In this document: in pieces, positions 42,854 through 50,898 of the stretch
Layout of the letters: every line of letters starts with the position of its first letter
Position numbering within the stretch: the stretch's first letter is position 1
Origin: Bacillus sp. MRMR6
Lineage (GTDB): Bacteria; Bacillota; Bacilli; Bacillales; Cytobacillaceae
Length of the DNA: 64,000 nt
Direction of reading: 5' to 3'
NCBI RefSeq assembly: GCF_001940785.1
Contig: NZ_MSLS01000020.1
Location: forward strand, 24,542-88,541
The notes under the pieces: model-generated
What the model saw: only the letters and a program-made list of their open reading frames with translations
Told to the model about the DNA's origin: nothing
The model's database searches: none
Position numbers and translations under genes: made by a program

Positions 42854-43663
42854 TTGGCTATCATTACAAAAGTCACCACTCAACAGAAAAATCAGGACCG
42901 CTTTAATGTGTTTATGGATTATGGTAAAGGTGAAGAATATGCCTTCAGTGTCGACAGTGATGTTTTAATTAAGTTTAATTTAAGAAAAGGGATGGAATTA
43001 GATGAGTTCTCATTTTTGGAAATCCAATTTGCAGATGATATCCGAAAGGCCTATAACTTAGGGGTTCATTATTTATCAAGAAGAATGAGATCTGAGAAAG
43101 AAATCAGGGATTATTTGCTTCAAAAAGAGATAGATGAGCCAATCGTAATTGAGGTACTACATAAACTCTCAGCTCAGAAATATATAAATGATGAGGAATA
43201 TGCTTTTTCCTATGTAAGGACACAAATAAATACTACTGACAAAGGACCTGAAGTAGTTCAGTTAGAGCTGAAGGATAGGGGCATTACTGAAGATATTCAA
43301 AAAAAGGCTATGATGGAATATCCAGTGGAAATACAAATTGAAAAAGCAGCAAAACTCTGTCATAAAAACGCAAAAAAAAATATGAAAGAATCACAGCGAA
43401 CCGCTAGGCAAAAGCTAGAACAGCTGCTTTTAAGAAAAGGCTATTCCTTTGAAGTGATTAAAGCAGCTCTAAAGGAAGCAGACACAGATAAAGAAATCGA
43501 TGATGAGATGGAAGCAATAAAATTTCAAGGTGAAAAGATTCAGCGTAAATATAGTAATTACAGCGGCTATGAGTATACTCAAAAAGTAAAACAAGCCTTA
43601 TACCGAAAGGGATTCACGATGGAATTAATCGAGAAATTCCTATCAGAAAAAGAAGAATCATGA
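42854..43663 (+). CDS. recX: Recombination regulator RecX
   Basis: RecA modulator made of tandem three-helix repeats. The 269-aa product shows the RecX pattern: YLSRRMRSEKEIRDYLLQKEI with KYINDEEYAFSYVRTQI, then a second GPEVVQLELKDRGI, and two C-terminal repeats around RRKG-type LLRKGYSF and LYRKGFTMELIEKFL. It starts with TTG after GTGGAGGTG. Length matches the long RecX form of Bacillus (264 aa). Monocistronic, facing a convergent SDR gene. Confidence 0.92.
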   Translation: MAIITKVTTQQKNQDRFNVFMDYGKGEEYAFSVDSDVLIKFNLRKGMELDEFSFLEIQFADDIRKAYNLGVHYLSRRMRSEKEIRDYLLQKEIDEPIVIEVLHKLSAQKYINDEEYAFSYVRTQINTTDKGPEVVQLELKDRGITEDIQKKAMMEYPVEIQIEKAAKLCHKNAKKNMKESQRTARQKLEQLLLRKGYSFEVIKAALKEADTDKEIDDEMEAIKFQGEKIQRKYSNYSGYEYTQKVKQALYRKGFTMELIEKFLSEKEES

Positions 43664-43686
43664 CCGAAGATGGTCATGATTTTTTA
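43657..43686. terminator. Terminator of recX (overlaps its stop codon)
   Basis: ATCATGACC pairs with GGTCATGAT, then TTTTTA. The recX TGA lies within the left arm. A-rich sequence on the left lets it act for the convergent gene too. Confidence 0.85.
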
Positions 43687-44351
43687 CTTTCAATTATAAT
43701 GGATTCCTCGTCTAAATGGTCAAAAATAAGTTGAGCCACCTCTTTCGGTAAACGGAATCGGGAAGTGTCTTTTACATGATCACTGCCCTTCCAGAAGGGA
43801 GTATCCATTCCCCCCATATACACAGCATTGATTTTGATCCTGCTGTTTTCAAACTCCTTTTGAAGGCTTTCAGTAAATCCTCTAATGGCAAATTTACTAG
43901 CGGCATAAACGGCTTCATTGACTTTACCACGTAATCCCGCAGTAGATATAATATTGATCAGTCGTCCTTCTCCATTTTGAAGAAGCATCGGCAGGATTGT
44001 TTTAGTCATAAGAATTGTTCCCAGTATGTTTGTATCAAGCATCTCTTTAATTCTTTCATCACTCATCTCGGTAAAGGGGCCAAAATGCCCGATGCCTGCA
44101 TTATTAACCAGCCCGTAAATATCGTATGTACTGTTCAGTTCGGCTTTAAGCATTTCGATTTCAAAAGGGTTTCGAATATCGATTTTAATTATGTCAGCCG
44201 TTCCACCTGACCCTTCTATCTCAAGCCTCGCAGCAGATAATCTTTCGTAGTTTCTGCCAGCCATTAAGATATGAAAACCTTGTTGTGAAAAGAGTAGGGC
44301 CAGCTCTTTACCCAATCCAGAACCTCCCCCAGTTATGATCATTGTTTTCAA
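43674..44351 (-). CDS. Short-chain dehydrogenase/reductase
   Basis: Classical SDR of 225 aa, probably cytosolic. The cofactor motif TGGGSGLGKELAL is at the N-terminus, followed by NNAGIGHFGP, the catalytic Ser in IISTAGLRG, and Tyr/Lys in YAASKFAIRGF. Arg at the end of strand 2 (GRNYERL) favours NADP(H). The start is TTG at 44351 after AAGGAGG; an ATG three codons later is the alternative. Repeat copy C lies only 29 bp upstream of the start. In B. subtilis the position next to recX is held by a different gene. Substrate unknown. Confidence 0.85.
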   Translation of the reverse strand: MKTMIITGGGSGLGKELALLFSQQGFHILMAGRNYERLSAARLEIEGSGGTADIIKIDIRNPFEIEMLKAELNSTYDIYGLVNNAGIGHFGPFTEMSDERIKEMLDTNILGTILMTKTILPMLLQNGEGRLINIISTAGLRGKVNEAVYAASKFAIRGFTESLQKEFENSRIKINAVYMGGMDTPFWKGSDHVKDTSRFRLPKEVAQLIFDHLDEESIIIESKKS

Positions 44352-44374
44352 GAGAATTCCTCCTTAAGTTTCAC

Positions 44375-44533
44375 TTTATCCCGCATTAACGGGCAGTAAG
44401 TCCCATACCTCAAGGTTATGAGTGAACACAAGAAATTCTAGGTGGGGGATAACTGCCCGTAAAAGCCCGATAAGTTCAACTAACCATCAGTGGGGGATGA
44501 AAAATCCCCCCACTGATGGAGGTTAAACTTTAT
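44375..44533. repeat. bcr1-like mobile repeat, copy C, with TTTAT duplication
   Basis: A 149-bp element (44380-44528), same orientation as copy A, flanked on both sides by a perfect TTTAT. It has the same two hairpins: CCGCATTAACGGGCAG with CTGCCCGTAAAAGC, and CCATCAGTGGGGG with CCCCCCACTGATGG. The left flank AAGTTTCAC just before the first TTTAT equals the right-hand end of copy A, hinting at a remnant of an earlier element. It separates the SDR gene from yfhH. Confidence 0.9.
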
Positions 44534-44592
44534 TTATGGTTTAAATATCACTATACTAAAATAAATAGATGAATGATACGGGGAGTGTTTGT

Positions 44593-44931
44593 ATGCAGCA
44601 AGATAAACGCTATAGTACGATGTCTGAACATGAATTGAGACAAGAAATGGCTCAACTTCAAGAAAAGGCTAGGAAAGCAGAACAAATGGGGATGGTGAAC
44701 GAGTTTGCCGTTTTAGAAAGAAAAGCAATTATGGCCCGTTCCTATCTGCTTGATCCTAAATTATTTATTCCCGGAGAGATTTATGGGATTGACGGTGATC
44801 CGGGTCAATATTTTAAAATTGACTATATGAATGGTGTGTTTGCTTGGGGCTACCGCCTGAAGGGGTCTGGACAAGAAGAGGCTCTGCCGATTTCGATGCT
44901 TAAGGATTTAACAAATAACAAACCAGAATAG
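44593..44931 (+). CDS. yfhH: YfhH family protein (DUF1811)
   Basis: A 112-residue protein of the YfhH family. The N-terminal helical part has SEHELRQEMAQLQEKARKAEQ, and the C-terminal part is an SH3-like beta-barrel with FIPGEIYGIDGDPGQYFKI and YMNGVFAWGYRLKG. The ATG at 44593 has GGGGAG 7 bases upstream, so the ATG at 44569 is not used. Function unknown. It has its own terminator. Same neighbour of recX as in B. subtilis, apart from the inserted SDR gene and repeat. Confidence 0.87.
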   Translation: MQQDKRYSTMSEHELRQEMAQLQEKARKAEQMGMVNEFAVLERKAIMARSYLLDPKLFIPGEIYGIDGDPGQYFKIDYMNGVFAWGYRLKGSGQEEALPISMLKDLTNNKPE

Positions 44932-44953
44932 TTCCTGGTTTGTTATTTGCTTT
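44915..44953 (+). terminator. Terminator of yfhH
   Basis: ATAACAAACCAG pairs perfectly with CTGGTTTGTTAT and overlaps the stop codon; TTGCTTT follows. Confidence 0.8.
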
Positions 44954-44970
44954 ATGCTTACCAGCCGGTG

Positions 44971-45120
44971 TTAATTTTTATTGCGATGGCTTGAGGCGTG
45001 CATTCTTTCCTGAGGATGCGTATTAATGGTTCCATCAGCTCTTCTTGAGGCAAATTCAGCTTTTGCCCGCGGCTCATCTTGCTGCATGTCTTTTGGGAAA
45101 CCCGTTACTTTATTTCTCAT
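44971..45120 (-). CDS. sspK: Small acid-soluble spore protein K
   Basis: Minor SASP of the spore core, 49 aa. The translation begins [12 protein letters not shown], contains [15 protein letters not shown] and ends with [19 protein letters not shown]; the ADGxINxHPQERMxAS ending is the SspK signature. Two ATGs lie in tandem; the second (45120) has the better 7-base spacing from AAGGAGG. In B. subtilis it is made in the forespore. A possible SigG promoter upstream is GAATA with CATTGCA 18 bp on. It is divergent from yfhJ. Confidence 0.87.
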   Translation of the reverse strand: MRNKVTGFPKDMQQDEPRAKAEFASRRADGTINTHPQERMHASSHRNKN

Positions 45121-45253
45121 CATTTAACCTCCTTCAACAGGAATGAGAAACGTGAAAGACATTGACACATCTTGCAATGCCTGACACGTGTTAATAGTAT
45201 TCGACTTTAGCCTTCCGGTTATGTTATAAGAAAATGGCAGAAAGGGTGATATC

Positions 45254-45523
45254 TTGAAAGCAAATCAAGAAAGACTAATAAATCTGTTGCTAAAAAAGAA
45301 TGACAAACTCTCCGAGTCATTAGTACGTACGTGGATTGAACTATTGTGGGATGACTTTGAAACAACTCAAGCAAAGGCTGGGAGAGATTACCTTGGAAGT
45401 GATATGACGGAAAGAATTGTTCAACAATGGGTAGAGAGCTATGGAAGCCGGCTTGATGAATTTGTAGCCAATAACCCCAAATATAAGCATTTTTTAAATC
45501 AAGAAAATAATAAATATCAATAA
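45254..45523 (+). CDS. yfhJ: YfhJ family protein (WVELL domain)
   Basis: An 89-residue helical protein of the YfhJ family, named for a conserved W-[IV]-E-L-L motif, here TWIELLWDDFETT. Other recognisable parts are NDKLSESLVR and GRDYLGSDMTERIVQQWVE. It starts with TTG after AAAGGGTGATATC. Function is unknown. Neighbours sspK and yfhP match B. subtilis order. It converges on yfhP with a shared terminator. Confidence 0.85.
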   Translation: MKANQERLINLLLKKNDKLSESLVRTWIELLWDDFETTQAKAGRDYLGSDMTERIVQQWVESYGSRLDEFVANNPKYKHFLNQENNKYQ

Positions 45524-45526
45524 AAA

Positions 45527-45562
45527 AACAGAGGATGACTCAGGGAGGGTCGTCCTCTGTTG
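45527..45562. terminator. Shared terminator of yfhJ and yfhP
   Basis: AACAGAGGATGAC pairs with GTCGTCCTCTGTT; a run of seven A precedes it, giving a T-run for the leftward gene. Confidence 0.8.
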
Positions 45563-45571
45563 TAAAGAAGG

Positions 45572-46552
45572 TTAATTAGGAATAATACTTAGTTTCTTTC
45601 TTAGCTTATGCTCACTAAATACCCAGCCTGTGTAGGAACTTACTGGGTTTAACTCAAGGTCTAATTGAACAACGGCAACGAATGGATAGTGGCCATTACT
45701 GCGGTAGCGGAGGTCAATAAATCTTACTTCATAATGGTCATCATATTCATCCATTTCCCATCTATATACAGGTGAAAAGGAGAGAAAGGCAGCTAAATTT
45801 TTATCCTTTTTAGCAGCCTCCAAGACAGGTGTATTGGGAACAGGAACACGGATAAATTCATCTAAAATTTCAATTTTATGATCGATTCCTTTTCCGACAT
45901 AAAATTTATCCTCACTCATCGCGGCAATTCTCCACTGATGAAATTTAATAGTTGGTGCAATGATGATTTCTGTCGCATTAGGTATTATTTTTTGTATCTC
46001 TTCCAAAACTTTGCGCTGTGCCTTAAAGCGTAAGAGATAGTACCCAATTAAAACAGCAAACATCAGAAGGAATGTATAGCCAGGGTCTGCTCCAAGTACC
46101 CAAATGATAATAGCGACAATATGAATGGCGAAGATAATCGGATCAAAGGTATTTATTACACCCAAAGCAACCCACTTAGATGAAAACGGGCGAAGTGCTT
46201 GTGTTCCATATGCATTGAATATATCTACAAATACATGAATGAATACTGCTGCAAACGTCCATCCCCAAAGGTGCAGTAGATTTGCATCTGGAAAGAAAGG
46301 ATAGAGCACTGCTAATATCACGAGAGGCCATAATAATACTGCTGGCATAGAGTGAGTAACTCCACGATGATTTCGTATATAGATAGCATTATTCCTTAAT
46401 TTTAAGACTGTATCAACATCCGGGATTTGTGACCCGACAATGGTTGCAATTAAAACACTGCTGGCGGTTGCAGTACTAGCTGCTACAACTGGATCAAGTG
46501 TAGCAAGTCCTCCTAAGGCTATTCCCATAACAACATGAGTTCCTGTATCCAA
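45572..46552 (-). CDS. yfhP: YfhP family membrane-bound metal-dependent hydrolase
   Basis: Membrane protein of the YdjM/YfhP (DUF457) family, 326 aa. The N-terminus carries family histidines and aspartates (MDTGTHVVMGIALGGLA, then GSQIPDVDTVLKL and HRGVTHSMPA), consistent with a metal-binding hydrolase related to LexA-regulated YdjM. Four to five hydrophobic segments follow, then a C-terminal soluble domain of about 130 residues. TTG start with GGAGG 10 bases upstream. In B. subtilis yfhP is a repressor or neighbour of yfhQ/mutY; the sequence itself argues for a membrane hydrolase. Confidence 0.85.
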   Translation of the reverse strand: MDTGTHVVMGIALGGLATLDPVVAASTATASSVLIATIVGSQIPDVDTVLKLRNNAIYIRNHRGVTHSMPAVLLWPLVILAVLYPFFPDANLLHLWGWTFAAVFIHVFVDIFNAYGTQALRPFSSKWVALGVINTFDPIIFAIHIVAIIIWVLGADPGYTFLLMFAVLIGYYLLRFKAQRKVLEEIQKIIPNATEIIIAPTIKFHQWRIAAMSEDKFYVGKGIDHKIEILDEFIRVPVPNTPVLEAAKKDKNLAAFLSFSPVYRWEMDEYDDHYEVRFIDLRYRSNGHYPFVAVVQLDLELNPVSSYTGWVFSEHKLRKKLSIIPN

Positions 46553-46668
46553 AAGGAAAAATCCTCCTTTAATAAGTTCTTGTCAAAACAAACATATTGG
46601 CTTATCGTAAATACTTACTATTATATTCCCTTATTTTTAATCGTTTAACTATCTGGAGGACTAAAAGT

Positions 46669-47766
46669 ATGGAAAATGAACAAAAAAATATAGAAAAAAT
46701 AAATAAAGATAAATTTCAAGAGGATTTAATCTCTTGGTTTAAGGAGGAACAGCGAGAACTTCCTTGGCGTAAGGATCAGGATCCTTATAAGGTTTGGGTT
46801 TCCGAGATTATGCTGCAGCAGACAAGAGTGGATACTGTTATTCCATACTTTAATCGGTTCATTGATTGGTTTCCCACGATAGATGACCTTGCCTCTGCAA
46901 ATGAGGATAAGGTTCTTAAAGCATGGGAAGGGCTGGGCTATTATTCAAGGGTCCGTAATTTACATGCTGCTGTTAAAGAAGTGAAAGAGAAATACAATGG
47001 ACAGGTGCCAAGTACGCCCAAAGAGATTTCAGAACTTAAGGGAGTGGGTCCATATACGGCAGGTGCAATTTTAAGCATAGCTTACGGAAAAGCAGAGCCA
47101 GCTGTTGATGGAAACGTAATGCGGGTGTTTTCGAGAATTCTTTCAATATGGGAGGATATTGCGAAACCATCATCAAGGAAGGTCTTTGAAAAAGCTGTTA
47201 GACAGCTTATCTCCCACGAGGAACCATCTGAATTCAATCAGGCATTGATGGAGCTTGGAGCATTAATTTGCACACCCACCTCTCCTTCCTGCCTTTTATG
47301 TCCCGTTCGAGAACATTGTCAAGGCTTCCATGAGGGTGTCCAAAAAGAACTCCCAATTAAGACGAAGAAAACGAAGCAAAGAAATGTACAATTAGCCACA
47401 ATCATTCTCACGGATGAACAGGAAAGAATTTTGATTCACAAGCGTCCGAATAATGGATTGTTGGCTAATTTGTGGGAATTTCCAAATGTTGAAGTCCACC
47501 AGTCCATGGTCGTCGACCGTGATCAATTGGTAAATCTATACCGGGAATCATTTAATATGAATATTAAAGTAGAAAAAGCTATAGGTCAACTAAATCACAT
47601 TTTTTCCCATTTGGTTTGGGATATGACTATTTACGTTGGCACCATTAACTCCGATTACTTACCAGGCAGTGAATGGAAATATGTCTCAATTGAAGAAATA
47701 GAAAATTATGCTTTCCCAGTCCCGTATCAAAAAATGTTTAAACTACATCAGGAACTAAAGAAATGA
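46669..47766 (+). CDS. mutY: Adenine DNA glycosylase MutY
   Basis: Base-excision repair enzyme removing A opposite 8-oxoguanine. Catalytic Glu46 ([10 protein letters not shown]) and Asp147 (AVDGNVMR) are present, with the helix-hairpin-helix [13 protein letters not shown]. The 4Fe-4S loop is intact, Cys201-x6-Cys208-x2-Cys211-x5-Cys217. The C-terminal NUDIX-like domain recognises 8-oxoG. The ATG at 46669 has GGAGG upstream; the open frame from 46597 has no ribosome site. Length of 365 aa is normal. It ends at a terminator. Confidence 0.95.
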   Translation: MENEQKNIEKINKDKFQEDLISWFKEEQRELPWRKDQDPYKVWVSEIMLQQTRVDTVIPYFNRFIDWFPTIDDLASANEDKVLKAWEGLGYYSRVRNLHAAVKEVKEKYNGQVPSTPKEISELKGVGPYTAGAILSIAYGKAEPAVDGNVMRVFSRILSIWEDIAKPSSRKVFEKAVRQLISHEEPSEFNQALMELGALICTPTSPSCLLCPVREHCQGFHEGVQKELPIKTKKTKQRNVQLATIILTDEQERILIHKRPNNGLLANLWEFPNVEVHQSMVVDRDQLVNLYRESFNMNIKVEKAIGQLNHIFSHLVWDMTIYVGTINSDYLPGSEWKYVSIEEIENYAFPVPYQKMFKLHQELKK

Positions 47767-47793
47767 ACGCCATACAAGGGGCGTTCATTTTTT
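47762..47793 (+). terminator. Terminator of mutY
   Basis: AATGAACGCC pairs with GGCGTTCATT, then TTTT. Confidence 0.85.
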
Positions 47794-47867
47794 AGCTAAT
47801 AGGAAAGATAAATTTTTTCAAATCTATACTTTCAAACGCATAAGAAAACTAAGCACTCGCCTTTAGG

Positions 47868-47891
47868 ACTTGGCGAATGCCAAGTTTTTTT
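47868..47891. terminator. Hairpin at the 3' end of yfhS
   Basis: ACTTGGC, GAAT, GCCAAGT, then TTTTTT on the plus strand. It lies just beyond the yfhS stop codon; for that leftward gene the T-run is on the wrong side, so it is more likely a second stop for mutY read-through. Confidence 0.6.
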
Positions 47892-48114
47892 AATCATAAC
47901 TTACGGTTGTACCATGTGTATAATCAGCTTCGTTACGTCTAATGCCACCCCGGTTTTCAATTTCTTCAATGATTTCACGATGAATCGTGACTCCCTCACT
48001 ATTTAAGTAAGGCATAATTTGTTGCAAGGAGTGGTGAAAAAAGGCTAATTCGCTGTCTGACCATTCAGCTTTCCCCATCATCGAAAGCTCTGTCATATCA
48101 CGACCTACATACAT
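47890..48114 (-). CDS. yfhS: YfhS family small protein
   Basis: A 74-residue protein of the YfhS type. It reads MYVGRDMTELSMMGKAEWSD at the start, then a helical middle (ELAFFHHSLQQIMPYLNSEG) and ends GTTVSYD. B. subtilis yfhS has the same size and lies between mutY and fabL, as here. AAGGGAGG lies 7 bases before the ATG. No domain of known function and no membrane segment; spore-related expression is reported in B. subtilis as far as I recall. Confidence 0.85.
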   Translation of the reverse strand: MYVGRDMTELSMMGKAEWSDSELAFFHHSLQQIMPYLNSEGVTIHREIIEEIENRGGIRRNEADYTHGTTVSYD

Positions 48115-48209
48115 TCTTGTTCCTCCCTTTTCGAAGCGAATAGGTTTAGGTTTTGTAATCGTTTGTCATCTATACATGAAAAAGATAAAATGAAAACAAT
48201 ACATTATGA

Positions 48210-48974
<765 letters not shown>

Positions 48975-49001
48975 AAAGACGTTTAAAAAAATATTTTTTT
49001 A

Positions 49002-49031
49002 GGATAATCTCCACGGACCTTGGTCATATTA
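49002..49031 (+). promoter_or_regulatory. Probable SigG (forespore) promoter of sspE
   Basis: GGATA and CATATTA separated by 18 bp; the -10 matches the SigG consensus CATnnTA. It lies 20 bp before the sspE start. Confidence 0.65.
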
Positions 49032-49051
49032 ATTTCGTGGAGGTGATTACA

Positions 49052-49270
49052 ATGGCAAACAACTTCAACCAACAACCAAACAAATCTCAATCTGGAACTA
49101 ACATCCAGGAAGTAAGACAGCAAAATGCACAATCTGCTGGTGCTGGCGGCCAATTTGGTACTGAATTCGCGAGCGAAACTAATGCTCAAGAAGTAAGACA
49201 ACAAAACCAACAAGCTGAAGCACGTAAATCTCAAAACTCTGGCCAATCTGGTCAAAACCAACAGTCATAA
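49052..49270 (+). CDS. sspE: Gamma-type small acid-soluble spore protein
   Basis: Spore amino-acid reservoir degraded by the GPR protease at germination; it does not bind DNA. The 72-residue chain is Gln/Asn/Ala/Ser-rich with the repeated element TNxQEVRQQN at two places and two GPR-like sites, FGTEFASET being one. It has no Cys or Trp, as usual for the family. The ATG at 49052 has GGAGG 8 bases upstream; the GTG at 49037 lies at that site and is not the start. A SigG-type promoter precedes it. Confidence 0.93.
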   Translation: MANNFNQQPNKSQSGTNIQEVRQQNAQSAGAGGQFGTEFASETNAQEVRQQNQQAEARKSQNSGQSGQNQQS

Positions 49271-49275
49271 TAAAA

Positions 49276-49314
49276 CAGGAGGTACTCCCATACGTGGAGT
49301 GCCTTCTTTGTTGT
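49276..49314 (+). terminator. Terminator of sspE
   Basis: AGGAGGTACTCC pairs with GGAGTGCCTTCT (G-U allowed) over CATACGT, then TTGTT. Confidence 0.7.
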
Positions 49315-49352
49315 GTCTAGCTCCTGCCCTTGACCAAGCCGCTTCCGCTTTT
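49315..49352. repeat. Shortened unit of the 124-bp repeat
   Basis: Starts GTCTAGCTCC and jumps to the unit's end (TGACCAAGCCGCTTCCGCTTTT), as if about 85 bp had been deleted from the middle of a unit. Confidence 0.75.
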
Positions 49353-49724
49353 CTATGGCTAGCTCCAGCGGCTAGCCCCTCGAGGTCATAAGCCAATCCA
49401 TCAAGAAGGTTAAAGAGCAACCTTCTTGCCGGCTCGTCTTATGCTTGTCGGGTCTGACCAAGCCGCTTCCGCTTTTCTATGTCCAGCTCCAGCGGCTAGC
49501 CCCTCGAGGTCATAAGCCAATGCATCAAGAGGGTTAAAGAGCAACCTTCTTGCCGGCTCGTCTTATGCTTGTCGGGGCTGACCAAGCCGCTGCCGCTTTT
49601 CTATGTCCAGCTCGAGCGGCTAGCCCCTCGAGGTCATAAGCCAATCCATCAAGAAGGTTAAAGAGCAACCTTCTAGCCGGCTCGTCTTATGCTTGTCGGG
49701 TCTGACCAAGCCGCTTCCGCTTTT
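49353..49724. repeat. Three tandem 124-bp hairpin-forming repeat units
   Basis: Units at 49353-49476, 49477-49600 and 49601-49724 are all exactly 124 bp and differ by only a few bases. Each can fold on itself: outer AGCGGCT/AGCCGCT, then CATAAGCC/GGCTCGTCTTATG, and an inner AAGAAGGTT, AAAGAGC, AACCTTCTT hairpin. There is no ORF. The beginning (TGTCCAGCTCCAG) and end (CCGCTTCCGCTTTTC) recur at 37898-38063. With the sspE terminator they fill the 558-bp gap before ygaB. Confidence 0.92.
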
Positions 49725-49828
49725 CTTTCATTCGACAAAACTTCTAAATAGTCTACATAAGTAGTCAAAGGAAAATCACGCTTATTCAAGAATACATAGT
49801 AAGTACATTTAAAAAGGCGGTGTGGAAG

Positions 49829-50086
49829 ATGAATCATTTTAACCGTTTAGTTTCCGAACAGATGATGACAATGGAAAAATTATTATATCTTCAATCTGAG
49901 CTTGAGCGTTGTCAGGAAATTGAAACTCAATTACAGAAACTTCAAAATGAAACAGAGCTGGAAAGTGTTCAATTTGATATCAATCAGATGAAAAAAGAAT
50001 TGAAAGAAATCCAAGAAATATTCGAAAAGCAAACAGAAGAGGTCATTCAATCATACCGAGAAACAGATCTTGAACCCTCCATTTAG
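49829..50086 (+). CDS. ygaB: YgaB family coiled-coil protein
   Basis: An 85-residue protein that is almost entirely coiled-coil (heptads through LLYLQSELERCQEIETQLQK and onward to IFEKQTEEVIQ). It corresponds to B. subtilis YgaB by size and place between sspE and ygaC; function unknown. The ATG at 49829 follows a GGCGGTGTGG purine-rich stretch; the GTG at 49820 lies inside it. No membrane segment. It ends at a terminator. Confidence 0.8.
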   Translation: MNHFNRLVSEQMMTMEKLLYLQSELERCQEIETQLQKLQNETELESVQFDINQMKKELKEIQEIFEKQTEEVIQSYRETDLEPSI

Positions 50087-50128
50087 CAGTGAAATGCTGA
50101 TTTAGGTCGAAAAATAAGAAAATTTTTA

Positions 50129-50164
50129 AAAAGAGCCATTGATTTCAATGGCTCTTTTGTTTTA
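50129..50164 (+). terminator. Terminator of ygaB
   Basis: AAAAGAGCCATTGA pairs with TCAATGGCTCTTTT across TT, then GTTTT. Confidence 0.88.
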
Positions 50165-50284
50165 AATTCTGTATTCAACCGTTATAATAATAAGAAATAG
50201 TATTTGAACTTTGTTACCATTTGTCGGAATTTGAATATATAGTTAGGTTACAAAGCGTTCAGAAATGAAAGAAGGGGAGAAATC

Positions 50285-50815
50285 ATGTGCGTACCCATCG
50301 AAGGGGAACCAATACAAATACATAGCTATAAACACAATGGGCACATCCATCGCGTCTGGGGTGAGACAACCGTATTGAAAGGATCACAGAATTTGGTGAT
50401 TGGCGGAAATGATCGTACGATTGTAACCGAATCAGACGGCAGAACGTGGATAACAAGAGAGCCGGCTATTTGTTACTTCCATTCACAATATTGGTTTAAC
50501 ATCATCGGTATGATCCGTGAGGACGGAATTTACTACTACTGTAATCTTAGCTCACCTTTTATTTTTGATGGTGAAGCAGTTAAATATATTGACTATGATC
50601 TTGATATTAAAGTATTCCCAGATATGACGTTTAATCTGTTAGATGAGGACGAGTATGAACGTCATCGCCGTGAAATGAGATATCCTGATGTGATAGATAA
50701 AATCTTGAAAAAGAATGTGGATGAGCTGATTCAATGGATTCGACAAAGGAAGGGTCCGTTTGCACCGGATTTTATCGATATCTGGTATGAGCGCTATTTG
50801 ACCTATAGACGTTGA
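50285..50815 (+). CDS. ygaC: YgaC, DUF402 nucleoside tri-/diphosphatase
   Basis: A 176-residue protein of the DUF402 (Ntdp) family; members hydrolyse nucleoside tri- and diphosphates with divalent metals. The order of motifs fits: [16 protein letters not shown] at the start, then [36 protein letters not shown], and [20 protein letters not shown] with the acidic metal-binding residues. It is cytosolic. AAGGGGAG lies 6 bases before the ATG. ygaD follows after about 80 bp, as in B. subtilis, though it may have its own promoter. Confidence 0.9.
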   Translation: MCVPIEGEPIQIHSYKHNGHIHRVWGETTVLKGSQNLVIGGNDRTIVTESDGRTWITREPAICYFHSQYWFNIIGMIREDGIYYYCNLSSPFIFDGEAVKYIDYDLDIKVFPDMTFNLLDEDEYERHRREMRYPDVIDKILKKNVDELIQWIRQRKGPFAPDFIDIWYERYLTYRR

Positions 50816-50898
50816 TTAAAAGATAGTCCTGTTGGTTGTATTCAACAGGTTTTCGTTTTCGTATGGATGGGAAAGTAAATTTAGGAAGGGGGGCTAGT

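Noticed and set aside
49353..49724. CRISPR array
   Set aside because: The units are contiguous and identical over 124 bp with no unique spacers, and no cas gene is near.
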